64,000 bases of DNA from Prochlorococcus marinus str. MIT 9302 (GCF_000759975.1 NZ_JNAM01000006.1:124001-188000); one strand, 5' to 3'. Positions 1-9,796 are shown, counted from the stretch's first letter. Translations and numbers: made by a program. Notes: a model not told the origin generated them from the sequence alone.

Positions 1-305
1 AAATTAAATAACCTTTCAACTAATCTTTCAATAACATTCTCTTCATCTCTAGCTGCGACTAAGATATCAAGAATAGGTAAATCTTTATTAGTAACTTTAT
101 TATTAAAAGTATTTAAAAACTTGTTTCTTTTAAAATTTCTAGAAATAACTATTAAACCATAAAAGGCAATCATTAAAGAAAGAGTAAATATAAAGTAAAA
201 AAAACCTTTGATAATATAAACATGAGGAATGATAGCTACTAAAAGACAAGCACTAAGAAATATAAACGACTTCAATCTTCGATTTTTATAAAAACCCTTA
301 CTCAT
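1..305 (-). CDS. Glycosyltransferase family 2 (3'-truncated by window edge)
   Basis: The reading frame opens at an ATG at 303-305 on the minus strand and stays open to the window edge, giving about 101 N-terminal residues. Two hydrophobic segments (about residues 13-30 and 34-53) are followed by the segment DILVAARDEENVIERLVERL. This is the usual first strand and helix of a GT-A, family-2 glycosyltransferase (pattern V-A-A-R-D/N-E-E). It is therefore probably a membrane-anchored sugar transferase for surface or cell-wall glycans. The catalytic DxD lies outside the window, so the substrate cannot be named. It follows the SpoIID-like gene by about 25 bp on the same strand, which suggests co-transcription. 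Confidence 0.75.
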   Translation of the reverse strand, partial: MSKGFYKNRRLKSFIFLSACLLVAIIPHVYIIKGFFYFIFTLSLMIAFYGLIVISRNFKRNKFLNTFNNKVTNKDLPILDILVAARDEENVIERLVERLFN

Positions 306-331
306 AAAATTAAATTACTAATTATTTATGA

Positions 332-1876
332 TCATTGAGACAATATCTCAATTTTTTCCAGTTTTGCTCCTCGATAGTAATGATTCAATATTTGTTCATA
401 AGAGAATCCTAATTCAGCCATTTCAATTGCTCCTGACTGAGATAAACCTACACCATGGCCGAAGCCTCCTCCTCTCAAAAGCCATAAATCATCACTTAAT
501 TTATTAATAGTAAATAAATTACTAGGTATAAAACTCAATATCCTTCGAATATCATCTTTAACTAGAACAATAGATTTATTAACTTTATTAGTCTGTATTT
601 CTAATTTTGTCACTCTACCACTTGAACCTCGTTCAATAACCTTTAAATCCAAAACATTTTCATTAAGATTGATAAGTTTGTTTTGAATTAACTTATCTTT
701 AATTTTAAGACTAGAAATTTTCTTATCCCAGCGAAAAAGAGAGTGATAGCTCCCATAAAATTGTTCTTTATCAAAATCTAAAAAATTATTTAATTCAGAT
801 TCATTTGAAATTGGAAGTTTAAAAATTTTATTTAATGATTTTGAACCATCTATGATTGAATTAAAGTAAAAAGAATCTTTCATTTGCCAAGACTCACTCG
901 CTATAGCAGATACACCACCATTGGAAGCATGATAAAAAGCATTTATTGGTTTATTTTCATATGTGAGAATTAAATTTGAAGTTACTTCGATAGCTTTTTG
1001 TACTTTTTTATTTTTAAATTTAGGAGGCTTATAAACTTGGCATTGAGTGCTTATACATAAATGATATTTATCCATATTAAATCTATCAGAATTAAAAATT
1101 CCCCAAGTTCTTGCAATAACTGCTTGTGCCTTGAGTGCTTCAATAGGTGAATTTGATCCAATTTCGTGTGGTAAAACACCTTGCAAATAATCAGCAAACT
1201 TAATTTTTTGAATTAATGTCCAAGTTCCGTATGAATCTTGTGTTAAATAAAAATTTTTGCCAAAATTAATATCATTTATTTTTATTTCTTCATCTGCAAA
1301 AATATGTATTGGTCCCTCTAGTTTCATAAAACTATACTCACTTTTAAGAAAAGGAGTTATTTGTATATTTTTTATTTTTCTGAAAATTTTATTTTTTACT
1401 TCAAACTCCGGCAAATTTTCTTCAAATGGAATCCATACCTCCCAATTTTTAGGGTAAGCTACATTACTATGAAATCCTTGATCCTTTAGTTTTTCTGCTT
1501 GTTTTTTTGCTGATTCATAGCTAGCAAAAGGACCAAAAACAATTCTTTCAATTGTTTTTGGATTTTTGATGGGTATATGCCTCCAGGTAATATTAATCTG
1601 CTTTGATTTATGTTTGATACCATTTGATGAATGCAAATTTAAAAAACCTTTATCAGTTATAAAATTTATATTCCCTCTCCTAGAAAAACTATCATTTTCA
1701 CCGCCAAGATATTGCTTTAAACCTATTAAAAGTTTTCCTTTTTTAATTTCTGTATTGAGATCAACCTTTAGCGATTCTTCTGCAAGTAAAATAGAAGTAA
1801 ATTTATCGTTAATTATTAAAAGAGAAATAAAGCCTAAAAATAAATTTAAAAAGGTACATTTAAGTTTCATAAACAT
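332..1876 (-). CDS. SpoIID/LytB-domain protein (peptidoglycan-acting)
   Basis: About 514 residues. A hydrophobic N-terminal segment (about 7-24) looks like a signal peptide or anchor. Near 112-152 there is a SPOR-like stretch (FGPFASYESAKKQAEKL). The C-terminal half carries SpoIID hallmarks: LPHEIGSNSPIEALKAQAV around residue 238, whose Glu matches the catalytic Glu of SpoIID; CISTQCQVY with the paired Cys; and RGGGFGHGVGLSQSGA near the end. SpoIID cleaves glycan strands stripped of peptides, and LytB-type members enhance amidases, so a cell-wall remodelling role outside the membrane is likely. The frame can be extended to a TTG at 1879; ATGs at 1876 and 1870 are better starts. It is divergent from rpmI. 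Confidence 0.85.
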   Translation of the reverse strand: MFMKLKCTFLNLFLGFISLLIINDKFTSILLAEESLKVDLNTEIKKGKLLIGLKQYLGGENDSFSRRGNINFITDKGFLNLHSSNGIKHKSKQINITWRHIPIKNPKTIERIVFGPFASYESAKKQAEKLKDQGFHSNVAYPKNWEVWIPFEENLPEFEVKNKIFRKIKNIQITPFLKSEYSFMKLEGPIHIFADEEIKINDINFGKNFYLTQDSYGTWTLIQKIKFADYLQGVLPHEIGSNSPIEALKAQAVIARTWGIFNSDRFNMDKYHLCISTQCQVYKPPKFKNKKVQKAIEVTSNLILTYENKPINAFYHASNGGVSAIASESWQMKDSFYFNSIIDGSKSLNKIFKLPISNESELNNFLDFDKEQFYGSYHSLFRWDKKISSLKIKDKLIQNKLINLNENVLDLKVIERGSSGRVTKLEIQTNKVNKSIVLVKDDIRRILSFIPSNLFTINKLSDDLWLLRGGGFGHGVGLSQSGAIEMAELGFSYEQILNHYYRGAKLEKIEILSQ

Positions 1877-1961
1877 CAACTTTCCTTATCAATTAAAAAC
1901 TTTAATTTGCACCAATGCATATAAAGGTTTAGATTATCCTAATTAAACATATTTGACTTAA

Positions 1962-2159
1962 ATGTCTAAATTAAAAACTCGTAAATCGGCCGCCAAAAGA
2001 TTTAAGGCTACTGCGACGGGTAAATTCATGAGAAGAAGAGCTTACCATAATCATTTACTTGATCATAAAAGCTCAAAGTTAAAAAGACATCTTTCAACAA
2101 AAGCAGTAGTTGATGAAAGAGATGCCGATAATGTAAAATTAATGATTCCATACGCATAA
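1962..2159 (+). CDS. rpmI: 50S ribosomal protein L35
   Basis: 65 residues, very basic, starting [20 protein letters not shown]. The [10 protein letters not shown] and H-L-L-x-x-K-S-x-K-x-K-R-x-L signatures and the length are those of bacterial L35. The gene lies 28 bp ahead of rplT, the usual rpmI-rplT pair. No infC is adjacent in this window, although in many bacteria infC precedes the pair and L20 autoregulates the operon through the leader. I see no clear L20-binding leader in the 85 bp upstream. Confidence 0.97.
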
Positions 2160-2187
2160 ATCTTTCACCCATTTTCCTTAGTAATTC

Positions 2188-2535
2188 ATGGCACGTGTAA
2201 AAAGAGGCAATATAGCCAGAAAAAGAAGAAACAAAATCTTAAATCTTGCAAAAGGATTTAGAGGTGGAAACAAAAATCTTTTCAGAACAGCAAATCAAAG
2301 AGTAATGAAAGCTCTATGTAATGCTTACAGAGATAGAAGAAGAAGAAAAAGAGATTTTAGAAGACTTTGGATTTCTAGAATTAATGCTTCAGCCAGAATA
2401 AATGGAACGAACTATAGCAAGTTAATAAATGGCATGAAAAATTCTGAAATTATCATTAATAGAAAAATGCTTGCTCAATTAGCCTTAAATGACCCAAAAT
2501 GTTTTGAAAAAATAGTTTCTTCCGTTAGCAATTAA
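2188..2535 (+). CDS. rplT: 50S ribosomal protein L20
   Basis: 115 residues, the usual length. It begins [20 protein letters not shown] and carries [20 protein letters not shown] and [16 protein letters not shown], all typical of L20, which binds 23S rRNA early in assembly of the large subunit. The C-terminal part ([20 protein letters not shown]) is the globular domain used in autoregulation in other bacteria. It is co-directional with rpmI and probably shares its transcript. Confidence 0.97.
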   Translation: MARVKRGNIARKRRNKILNLAKGFRGGNKNLFRTANQRVMKALCNAYRDRRRRKRDFRRLWISRINASARINGTNYSKLINGMKNSEIIINRKMLAQLALNDPKCFEKIVSSVSN

Positions 2536-2544
2536 AAAAAAGAA

Positions 2545-2550
2545 TATAAT
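2545..2550 (+). promoter_or_regulatory. Putative -10 box ahead of the TPR gene
   Basis: A perfect TATAAT lies in the 36-bp gap between rplT and the TPR gene, 21 bp before the ATG. No convincing -35 is visible about 17 bp upstream, which falls in the end of rplT. In so A+T-rich a genome a match can arise by chance, so this is only a candidate. Confidence 0.35.
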
Positions 2551-2571
2551 CTTAAAAAATAATTCTAAATA

Positions 2572-3129
2572 ATGGAAATATCTTCCTTTCAATCCTATTT
2601 AATAATTCTTTTTGTAGTACTAATAATAATTTCTATTTTTGTTTTAAGACAATTTTTAAGAACAAGAAGTGAAGAATTGAATTTAGTAAAATTTGAACAG
2701 AAAGGTTTAGATTCCCTAACTCAAGCCACAGAATTATATGAATTTGGTTCTATTCAGATAAAAAAAAGATTATATTCTGAAGCAACCAAGACTTTTTTAA
2801 AAGCTATTGATAATTATGAAAATGAACCTGATGAGGCCAAAGCCATTATAAATAATGCTTTAGGATTTTCTTATGCTGCTCAAAATGAATTCAAAAAAGC
2901 AATTAAACACTATAACTCTGCAATAAAATCACTCCCAGAATATCCGATAGCCTTAAATAATCTTGCATCAGCACAACAGCGTTTATTGGAATATGACTTG
3001 GCATATGCGACTTATCAGAAGGTTTTAGTTATAGATCCAAAAAACAAAACAGCAATTAAAAAAAGTAAGGAATTAGAAAAAAGAAATAACTACAAACCTT
3101 ATCAGGGTATAAAAGATAAAGGATTTTAA
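2572..3129 (+). CDS. Membrane-anchored TPR-repeat protein
   Basis: 185 residues. Residues about 7-26 form one hydrophobic helix, so the protein is probably anchored in the membrane with the rest exposed. Three tetratricopeptide-like units follow (about 59-150), with G-x-x-x-x-x-x-x-Y/A-x-x-A-x-x-x-Y-x-x-A patterns such as [19 protein letters not shown] and [19 protein letters not shown] proteins are scaffolds for protein contacts and cyanobacteria use many of them for photosystem or membrane assembly, but nothing here names the partner. The gene ends 2 bp before thiG, which suggests a shared transcript. Confidence 0.8.
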   Translation: MEISSFQSYLIILFVVLIIISIFVLRQFLRTRSEELNLVKFEQKGLDSLTQATELYEFGSIQIKKRLYSEATKTFLKAIDNYENEPDEAKAIINNALGFSYAAQNEFKKAIKHYNSAIKSLPEYPIALNNLASAQQRLLEYDLAYATYQKVLVIDPKNKTAIKKSKELEKRNNYKPYQGIKDKGF

Positions 3130-3131
3130 AT

Positions 3132-3926
3132 ATGGACAATTATTCATCTTTACGAATTGGAGGAAAACAATTTTCCAGTAGATTAATGGTAGGTACTGGC
3201 AAATACAAATCTACACAAGATATGGTAGAAAGTTTGTCAAATTCAGACACAGAAATTATAACCGTCGCTGTTAGAAGAATTAAACATGATCAGACTGGAG
3301 ACAATTTACTCGAAAAGATTAACTGGAAAAAATACTGGATGCTTCCTAATACAGCTGGTTGTGCGAATGCCGATGAAGCCGTCAGAATAGCAATGTTGGG
3401 AAGAGAGCTTGCAAAATTATCTGGTCAAGAAGAAAATAATTTTGTCAAGTTGGAAGTGATTCCTGACAAAAAATATTTGTTGCCAGACCCAATAGAAACG
3501 GTCAAGGCAGCTGAAGTTTTAATCAAAAAAGGTTTTGCTGTACTTCCCTATATAAATGCAGATCCTATTCTTGCAAAAAGACTAGAAGAATTAGGTTGTT
3601 CAACTGTAATGCCATTAGGCTCGCCTATTGGCTCCGGACAAGGTTTATTAAATTCATCAAACATAGCGATAATTATTGAGAATGCCAAAGTACCTGTGAT
3701 AATTGACGCAGGGATTGGAGTGCCGAGTGAAGCATCTCAAGCTATGGAACTTGGAGCCGATGGTGTTTTAATCAATAGTGCAATCGCACAAGCTGAAAAC
3801 CCACCTCTAATGGCTCAAGCAATAAATTATGGCGTAAAAGCAGGCAGGTACGCTTTTCTTGCAGGAAGAATTAAAAAACAAGACTTTGCAATAGCAAGCT
3901 CACCAGAAAAAAACATATCTATCTAA
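3132..3926 (+). CDS. thiG: Thiazole synthase
   Basis: 264 residues. ThiG condenses 1-deoxyxylulose 5-phosphate, dehydroglycine or iminoglycine and ThiS-thiocarboxylate to the thiazole phosphate of thiamin. Family features: [12 protein letters not shown] at the N-terminus, [23 protein letters not shown] containing the Schiff-base Lys, [20 protein letters not shown], and [33 protein letters not shown] for phosphate binding. No other thiamin gene is nearby. The upstream gap is only 2 bp, so there is no room for a TPP riboswitch of its own. Confidence 0.96.
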   Translation: MDNYSSLRIGGKQFSSRLMVGTGKYKSTQDMVESLSNSDTEIITVAVRRIKHDQTGDNLLEKINWKKYWMLPNTAGCANADEAVRIAMLGRELAKLSGQEENNFVKLEVIPDKKYLLPDPIETVKAAEVLIKKGFAVLPYINADPILAKRLEELGCSTVMPLGSPIGSGQGLLNSSNIAIIIENAKVPVIIDAGIGVPSEASQAMELGADGVLINSAIAQAENPPLMAQAINYGVKAGRYAFLAGRIKKQDFAIASSPEKNISI

Positions 3927-4062
3927 TTTTCTAAAGTTAAAAAAGCTTAAAAGATCGTAAAAATTTATCATTTGATTGTGTTGATCCTATTAAGAAAAAA
4001 GATTTGAAACTATTTACAATATTTTTTCGCAAATGGTAAGCACTCTGTAGTAATTTAATAAA

Positions 4063-4068
4063 TATACT
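4063..4068 (+). promoter_or_regulatory. Putative -10 box for sqdB-sqdX
   Basis: TATACT lies in the 169-bp gap between thiG and sqdB, 27 bp before the GTG start. No matching -35 is evident. The gap itself holds no ORF, hairpin or PHO-box-like direct repeat that I can recognise. Confidence 0.35.
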
Positions 4069-4095
4069 ATGAATCTATTAATTCTGGAGTTCTGA

Positions 4096-5289
4096 GTGAA
4101 AGTTATTGTTCTTGGTGGAGATGGTTTTTGCGGTTGGCCTTGTGCGGTGAATTTAGCAGAGCAAAATCATGATGTAATTATTGTCGACAATTTAAGTCGT
4201 AGAAAAATAGATATTGATCTAGAAGTAGAATCTTTAACTCCGATTTCTTCAATAACAGAAAGACTGTCTGCATGGGAAGAGGTTGGGGGTAAACCCATGA
4301 GATTCCTCAACATGGATATTTCTAAACAATATCAAAAATTACTTAATTTACTTATTAATGAAAAACCAGATTCAGTTATTCATTTTGCAGAACAAAGAGC
4401 AGCGCCTTACTCGATGAAATCGAGTTTTACCAAAAGATATACAGTCGATAATAATGTTAATGGCACCCACAACCTACTTGCTGCAATAGTAGAAAGTAAT
4501 TTAGATATTCATGTCGTTCATCTAGGAACAATGGGAGTCTACGGATATGGATCACATAGAGGTGCAACAATTCCAGAAGGTTATCTAAAAGTTGAAGTTC
4601 CTCAACCAGATGGAAGCCGCTTTGAAGAAGAAATATTACACCCTGCGAGTCCAGGTAGTGTTTACCATATGACTAAAACTTTAGATCAATTATTATTTCT
4701 TTATTACAACAAAAATGATCTTGTAAGAATCACTGATCTACATCAAGGTATTGTCTGGGGAACAAATACAGAAGCGACTTTGAAAGATCCTAGATTGACA
4801 AACAGATTTGACTATGACGGAGATTATGGAACTGTTCTAAACAGATTTCTAATGCAAGCTGCAATTGGATATCCATTAAGTGTTCATGGGACAGGAGGAC
4901 AAACAAGAGCATTTATACATATAAAAGATTCGGTACAATGCGTACAAATTGCTCTTGAGAATCCACCAAAATCTGGAGAGAGAGTCAAAATATTTAATCA
5001 AATGACTGAAAGTCATCAAGTTGGAGAACTAGCTAAAAAAGTTGCATCTTTAACAGGGGCTGATATCAATTATTTACCAAATCCAAGGAACGAAGCAGTT
5101 GAAAACGATCTAATTGTTGATAATAAATGCTTTATAGAATTAGGTTTAAACCCAACAACTCTTGATAATGGCTTATTAGAAGAAGTTGTTGAAGTCGCTA
5201 AAAAATACTCCAAGAGATGTGATCTAAAGCGCATACCTTGTGTTTCATCCTGGACTAAAAAACAAGCTGAGGATATAAAGACTAATTAA
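4096..5289 (+). CDS. sqdB: UDP-sulfoquinovose synthase
   Basis: 397 residues, starting at GTG. SqdB is an extended SDR-fold enzyme that converts UDP-glucose and sulfite to UDP-sulfoquinovose, the head-group donor of the sulfolipid SQDG. Visible features: the NAD-binding GGDGFCGWPCAVNLAE at residues 7-22, the substrate-binding HFAEQRAAPYSM segment, the active-site Thr in GTMGVYGYG, and the Y-x-x-x-K pair in VYHMTKTLDQ. The final acceptor transferase SqdX is next (27 bp on), so the two form the complete SQDG pathway. SQDG replaces phospholipid in P-poor oceans. Confidence 0.96.
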   Translation: MKVIVLGGDGFCGWPCAVNLAEQNHDVIIVDNLSRRKIDIDLEVESLTPISSITERLSAWEEVGGKPMRFLNMDISKQYQKLLNLLINEKPDSVIHFAEQRAAPYSMKSSFTKRYTVDNNVNGTHNLLAAIVESNLDIHVVHLGTMGVYGYGSHRGATIPEGYLKVEVPQPDGSRFEEEILHPASPGSVYHMTKTLDQLLFLYYNKNDLVRITDLHQGIVWGTNTEATLKDPRLTNRFDYDGDYGTVLNRFLMQAAIGYPLSVHGTGGQTRAFIHIKDSVQCVQIALENPPKSGERVKIFNQMTESHQVGELAKKVASLTGADINYLPNPRNEAVENDLIVDNKCFIELGLNPTTLDNGLLEEVVEVAKKYSKRCDLKRIPCVSSWTKKQAEDIKTN

Positions 5290-5316
5290 AATTTCTGAAA
5301 TAATTACCTGAAGAAA

Positions 5317-6450
5317 GTGAAAATTGCACTGTTTACTGAAACTTTTTTACCTAAAGTTGACGGCATAGTCACAAGACTGACTAAAACGATTGAATTTTTA
5401 ATAAAAAATGGTGATGAAGTTATAATTTTTTGTCCAGAGGGGTGTCCAGAATCATATATGGGAGCAACTGTAGTTGGAGTTGCTGCAATGCCCTTACCAC
5501 TATACCCAGAGTTGAAGCTTGGTTTACCAGGTCCTGCAGTTTCAGATAAATTAGAAAAATTCAACCCAGATTTGATACATGTTGTTAATCCAGCTGTACT
5601 TGGCTTAGGTGGCATATGGTTGGCGAAAACTAATAATATTCCTTTAATTGCTAGCTACCATACTCATCTTCCAAAATATCTGGAATATTACGGTATGGGT
5701 ATGTTAGAGCCACTTTTGTGGGAATTACTCAAAGCAGCTCATAATCAAGCCTTATTAAATTTATGTACTTCCACCGCTATGGTCAATGAGTTAAAAGATA
5801 AAGGTATTCAAAGGACTGCTCTATGGCAAAGAGGAGTAGATACTTACAGTTTCCGACCAGATTTGAGAAGTGAGGAAATGAGAGAAAAATTATTTGGGAA
5901 ATATCAAGATGCTAATTACCTATTGATTTATGTAGGAAGATTATCCGCAGAAAAACAAATTGAGAGAATAAAACCAGTCTTAGAAAGTATTCCTAATGCA
6001 TGCCTAGCACTTGTAGGTGACGGACCATATAGAAACCAGCTTGAAAAAATATTCGAGAATACCAAGACTAATTTCATAGGATATTTATCTGGAGATGAAC
6101 TTGCTAGCGCCTATGCCTCTGGCGATATATTTTTATTTCCATCTAGTACAGAAACACTTGGATTAGTTTTACTAGAAGCAATGGCGGCAGGATGTCCAGT
6201 TATCGGAGCAAATAAAGGAGGAATTCCAGACATAATTAGCGATGGCATTAATGGTTGTTTATATGATCCTGATGAAAAAGACAATGGGGAACAAAGTTTA
6301 ATTGAAGCGACAAAAAAAATTCTAGAGAATGAAGATAAAAGAGAAGTTATGAGGAAAGAGGCACGAAAAGAAGCAGAAAAATGGGATTGGAATCAAGCAA
6401 CGTTACAACTGCAAAATTATTATTCAGATACTCTCAAAGAAATAGATTAA
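5317..6450 (+). CDS. sqdX: SQDG synthase (sulfolipid glycosyltransferase)
   Basis: 377 residues, starting at GTG. It is a GT-B, family-4 transferase that moves sulfoquinovose from UDP-sulfoquinovose to diacylglycerol at the membrane. It begins KIALFTETFLPKVDGIVTRL, has YHTHLPKYLEYYGMG in the acceptor domain, and the donor-domain motifs VGRLSAEKQIER and SSTETLGLVLLEAMAAGCPV with the E-x7-E nucleotide-sugar pattern. Position directly after sqdB supports SqdX rather than another GT4 enzyme. It converges with the 82-residue gene, with only 12 bp between the stops. Confidence 0.94.
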   Translation: MKIALFTETFLPKVDGIVTRLTKTIEFLIKNGDEVIIFCPEGCPESYMGATVVGVAAMPLPLYPELKLGLPGPAVSDKLEKFNPDLIHVVNPAVLGLGGIWLAKTNNIPLIASYHTHLPKYLEYYGMGMLEPLLWELLKAAHNQALLNLCTSTAMVNELKDKGIQRTALWQRGVDTYSFRPDLRSEEMREKLFGKYQDANYLLIYVGRLSAEKQIERIKPVLESIPNACLALVGDGPYRNQLEKIFENTKTNFIGYLSGDELASAYASGDIFLFPSSTETLGLVLLEAMAAGCPVIGANKGGIPDIISDGINGCLYDPDEKDNGEQSLIEATKKILENEDKREVMRKEARKEAEKWDWNQATLQLQNYYSDTLKEID

Positions 6451-6462
6451 ACTTTATCTAAA

Positions 6463-6711
6463 TTATGCTACGTGAGGAGGCGTAGGATTACTATACGAAC
6501 TTAAAGGAAGTATTAGAGTAGCTATATTTTGATTCTTTTCAGGCCTTTTTTTCTTTGAGAATTTTTTACCAAAAGGTACTCTTATAACATTAGTTCCTTC
6601 AATGGAACAAATATCTGAATTATCCCCTGAAAAATTATTGACAAAATTTGGTAAGTTTACGTTTTCAATTGGCAAATGTTTAACATTACCAGATTTAAAA
6701 TCTTTACTCAT
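6463..6711 (-). CDS. Conserved small protein of unknown function (82 aa)
   Basis: 82 residues from an ATG. I do not recognise a domain. The protein is hydrophilic at the start, has a basic patch (FGKKFSKKKRPEKNQ, about 48-62) and a short hydrophobic stretch (IATLILPL) near the C-terminus. It has no signal peptide and no Cys pair. The 129-bp space behind it (toward gcvP) is long enough for its own promoter. A real gene is favoured because the frame is isolated in a gap with no better alternative and has ordinary codon use for the region. Confidence 0.6.
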   Translation of the reverse strand: MSKDFKSGNVKHLPIENVNLPNFVNNFSGDNSDICSIEGTNVIRVPFGKKFSKKKRPEKNQNIATLILPLSSYSNPTPPHVA

Positions 6712-6824
6712 AGCTTCAAATACCCCAAAAAATTTGATGCTTGTATATATTAATAAAAAAATTTAAAAAATTTCTATAAGAAAATATTAAATTTTTATCC
6801 ACACCGATAATAACTAAGTAATTA

Positions 6825-6834
6825 AGCGTACGCT
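6825..6834. repeat. 10-bp perfect palindrome after gcvP
   Basis: agcgtacgct is a perfect palindrome only 6 bp beyond the gcvP stop, in the 129-bp spacer before the 82-residue gene. It is unusually G+C-rich for its surroundings. No U-run follows it on the minus strand, so it does not look like a standard terminator. It could be a protein-binding site for the downstream gene or chance. Confidence 0.3.
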
Positions 6835-6840
6835 AGTCCT

Positions 6841-9750
6841 TTAAGCACATTTTTCTTCTTCTAAAGTCTCTCCTTGATTTACATTGCAAGAACAAATTAA
6901 ATTGCGATCACCATATGCATTATTAATTCTAGAAACTGAAGACCAAAACTTAATAGTTGTTGGAGTTTTATAAGGGAAAGAAGCTTTTTCTTTTGAATAA
7001 GGATAATTCCAATTATCCGCAATTAACTCTTTCAGCGTATGGGGAGCATTGCTTATTACATTATTATTATTTAATTCATTATTATTTTCTATTTCACTTA
7101 TTTCTTCCCCGATCAGTAGCATAGCCTCACAAAATCTATCCAATTCAGCCAAACTTTCACTTTCAGTAGGCTCTATCATAATAGTCTCTGGAACAGGCCA
7201 ACTTATAGTTGGGGCATGAAAACTATAATCTATTAATCGTTTAGCTAAATCATTTACACTCAAACCAGTTTTGGATTTTAAATCTCTAAAATCTAAAATA
7301 CATTCATGTGCGACAAAATTATTTTTTCCTTTATAAAGAATCTTGAATTTATGCTTTAAAGAATGTGCAATATAATTTGCAGATAGAATTGCATGCGTAG
7401 TTGCTTTCCTTAAACCACTAAGACCAGCCATTTTTATGTACATCCAACTTATTGGGAGAATACTTGCACTCCCATGCTTGGCAGAAGATACATAATTCGA
7501 ACTATTAGATAAATTATTATCCATTAAAGAATGAGTAGGAAGAAATGGGCTTAAAGTTTCTGATGCAGCAACTGGTCCTACTCCTGGACCACCACCTCCA
7601 TGTGGAATGCAGAATGTTTTATGTAAATTCAAATGACAAACATCAACACCATAGTTACCTGGTTTGCATAATCCAACCTGAGCGTTTAAATTTGCTCCAT
7701 CTAAATAGACAAATCCTCCAACAGAGTGAATTAAGTCACATATCTTTCTGATTTGCAATTCAAAAACTCCATGAGTAGAGGGGTAGGTCAACATAAGGGC
7801 TCCTATTTGGTTATCAAATTTGTTGACCTTGATCGACAAATCTTGATAATCAATATTTCCTTCGTCATCACATTCAACCGTTAAAACATCAAATCCTGCC
7901 ATAACTGCACTAGCAGGATTTGTACCATGAGCACTTTTAGGAATTAAACATTTTTTTCTTGAAAGTTCACCTTTTGATTCAAAATAAGAATTAATTGCCA
8001 ATAATCCTGCAAACTCTCCCTGAGAGCCTGCATTTGGTTGAAAAGAAACTGATTTTAAACCAACAATATCACTTATCCAGTTTTCTAGGTCAGATATTAT
8101 TTTTGAATAGCCCTTAGTTTGATCTGGTGGAGAAAAAGGATGAATAGAAGATAAATTAGCCCAAGAGACTGGATTTAACTCTGCTGCAGAATTTAACTTC
8201 ATGGTACAGCTTCCTAATGGCATCATTCCATCTACCAGAGAAAAATCTTTTTCAGCAAGTCGGAATATATATCTCATTAATTCAGTTTCACTTTGGTTAT
8301 TTATGAATATATCTTGCTGCATCCATTTACCGGATCTCAAAGCTAAACCTTCAAGATGAAATCTTTTATCAAATTTTATATGCTCTAAATCTTCTTTTTT
8401 GTCTATAAGGTTTGCTATGAAAGTCAAAATATCTTTGATTTCTTTTTCATTACTGAGCTCATCTAAAGAGATCCCAAAGCCAGTTGAATTCTCAATAGTT
8501 GATCCCAACGGCAAAATTCTTAAGTTATACCCATTTTTTAAAGCTTCATTATGGATCCTCTGGGAGTGCTCAGAATAAACATCAACACTATCAAATCTAA
8601 TCCCATTAGGAATATGAAAACCTAAAAAAGCTAAACATGATTCTAAATTTAGTCTCAACTCCACTAATCTCTTCGCAATTTGCATTAATCCAGAGGATCC
8701 ATGATAAATAGCATAAAAAGAAGAAATTATGGCTAACAAAGATTGAGCAGTACAAATATTACTAGTGGCCTTTTCCCGTCTAATATGTTGCTCTCTTGTT
8801 TGCAATGCTAGTCTTAGTGACTTTTCTCGATTTTTAGAGAGAGTTTGCCCAACAATTCTTCCAGGTATAAGCCTTTTATATTTTTCGCTACAAGCAAAAT
8901 ATGCTGCATGGGGACCACCAAAACCCATTGGAACACCAAATCTTTGCATACTACCAACTGCTACATCAACACCAAATTCAGAAATTGGTTTAATTAAAAC
9001 TTGTGCCAGTGGATCAATAGATGCAGTTACAATAATTTCTGATCTATTTACTTGGGATATTAAGAATGTGGGATCACATAATTGCCCATTTTTACCTGGT
9101 AATTGCAACAAAAGTCCAAAAACATCATCATGATTAGGAAAGTTGCATTGAGTGAAGCGTTTTAAGGATATTCCCAAAGGTTTTGCTCTGGTTTGTAGAA
9201 CATTAAAAGTATGATCAAAAACATTTGATTCCACTAAGTACACTTTTGAAGATTTATTTTTTCTTGCCGCAAAACTCATTGCCATAGCCTCCGCAGCAGC
9301 AGTTCCCTCATCTAATAAAGATGCATTTGCGACAGGGAATCCTGTTAGTTCACAAACAATAGTCTGAAAATTAAATAGAGCTTCTAATCTTCCTTGTGCA
9401 ATTTCTGCTTGATATGGAGTATAAGACGTGTACCACCTAGGATTTTCAAGAACATGTCTTTGGATTACTTTAGGCATGTGATTGTCATAATAACCAAGGC
9501 CTATTAGTGATCTCATTTTGGTATTTTTCTTGGCAATCTCTTCTAATTCATTTAAAGCCTCAATTTCTGAACAACCTTGTGGCAATATTTCTGAAGATTT
9601 ATCTTTAAGCTGAATATCTTCAGGAATAACTTGGTTGATAAATTGATCAATATTATTAAAACCAAGCTTGTTTAGCATACTTCTCTCATCATTATCTCCT
9701 AACCCCAGATGCCTATCTATAAACAAATCGGACCCAAATTTGGATTTCAT
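6841..9750 (-). CDS. gcvP: Glycine dehydrogenase (decarboxylating), P-protein
   Basis: 969 residues from the ATG at 9748-9750. GcvP is the PLP enzyme that decarboxylates glycine and passes the aminomethyl group to the lipoyl arm of GcvH; in a cyanobacterium this handles photorespiratory glycine. It contains the fused alpha/beta halves: FIDRHLGLGDNDERSML at the start, RWYTSYTPYQAEIAQGR, MPLGSCTMKLN, and the PLP-lysine region CHLNLHKTFCIPHGGGGPG. An in-frame extension to TTG at 9810 would overlap the gcvH end by 14 bp; the ATG start preceding the FGSDLF segment fits the family better. Confidence 0.96.
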   Translation of the reverse strand: MKSKFGSDLFIDRHLGLGDNDERSMLNKLGFNNIDQFINQVIPEDIQLKDKSSEILPQGCSEIEALNELEEIAKKNTKMRSLIGLGYYDNHMPKVIQRHVLENPRWYTSYTPYQAEIAQGRLEALFNFQTIVCELTGFPVANASLLDEGTAAAEAMAMSFAARKNKSSKVYLVESNVFDHTFNVLQTRAKPLGISLKRFTQCNFPNHDDVFGLLLQLPGKNGQLCDPTFLISQVNRSEIIVTASIDPLAQVLIKPISEFGVDVAVGSMQRFGVPMGFGGPHAAYFACSEKYKRLIPGRIVGQTLSKNREKSLRLALQTREQHIRREKATSNICTAQSLLAIISSFYAIYHGSSGLMQIAKRLVELRLNLESCLAFLGFHIPNGIRFDSVDVYSEHSQRIHNEALKNGYNLRILPLGSTIENSTGFGISLDELSNEKEIKDILTFIANLIDKKEDLEHIKFDKRFHLEGLALRSGKWMQQDIFINNQSETELMRYIFRLAEKDFSLVDGMMPLGSCTMKLNSAAELNPVSWANLSSIHPFSPPDQTKGYSKIISDLENWISDIVGLKSVSFQPNAGSQGEFAGLLAINSYFESKGELSRKKCLIPKSAHGTNPASAVMAGFDVLTVECDDEGNIDYQDLSIKVNKFDNQIGALMLTYPSTHGVFELQIRKICDLIHSVGGFVYLDGANLNAQVGLCKPGNYGVDVCHLNLHKTFCIPHGGGGPGVGPVAASETLSPFLPTHSLMDNNLSNSSNYVSSAKHGSASILPISWMYIKMAGLSGLRKATTHAILSANYIAHSLKHKFKILYKGKNNFVAHECILDFRDLKSKTGLSVNDLAKRLIDYSFHAPTISWPVPETIMIEPTESESLAELDRFCEAMLLIGEEISEIENNNELNNNNVISNAPHTLKELIADNWNYPYSKEKASFPYKTPTTIKFWSSVSRINNAYGDRNLICSCNVNQGETLEEEKCA

Positions 9751-9796
9751 ATTAGAAATATTTTTCTTTAAAATAGCTCTTTTTAAAAAGTTTGTC

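Noticed and set aside
1566-1946. 126-aa plus-strand ORF opposite the SpoIID-like gene
   Set aside because: It is antisense to a good family member and its composition is typical of reverse-strand frames in A+T-rich DNA.
3927-4095. Small RNA or PHO box upstream of sqdB
   Set aside because: No stable hairpin with U-run or clear direct repeats could be seen by eye; only a -10-like site is listed.
8765-9133. 122-aa plus-strand ORF inside gcvP
   Set aside because: Lies wholly antisense to the well-supported gcvP reading frame with no independent domain; a shadow ORF.
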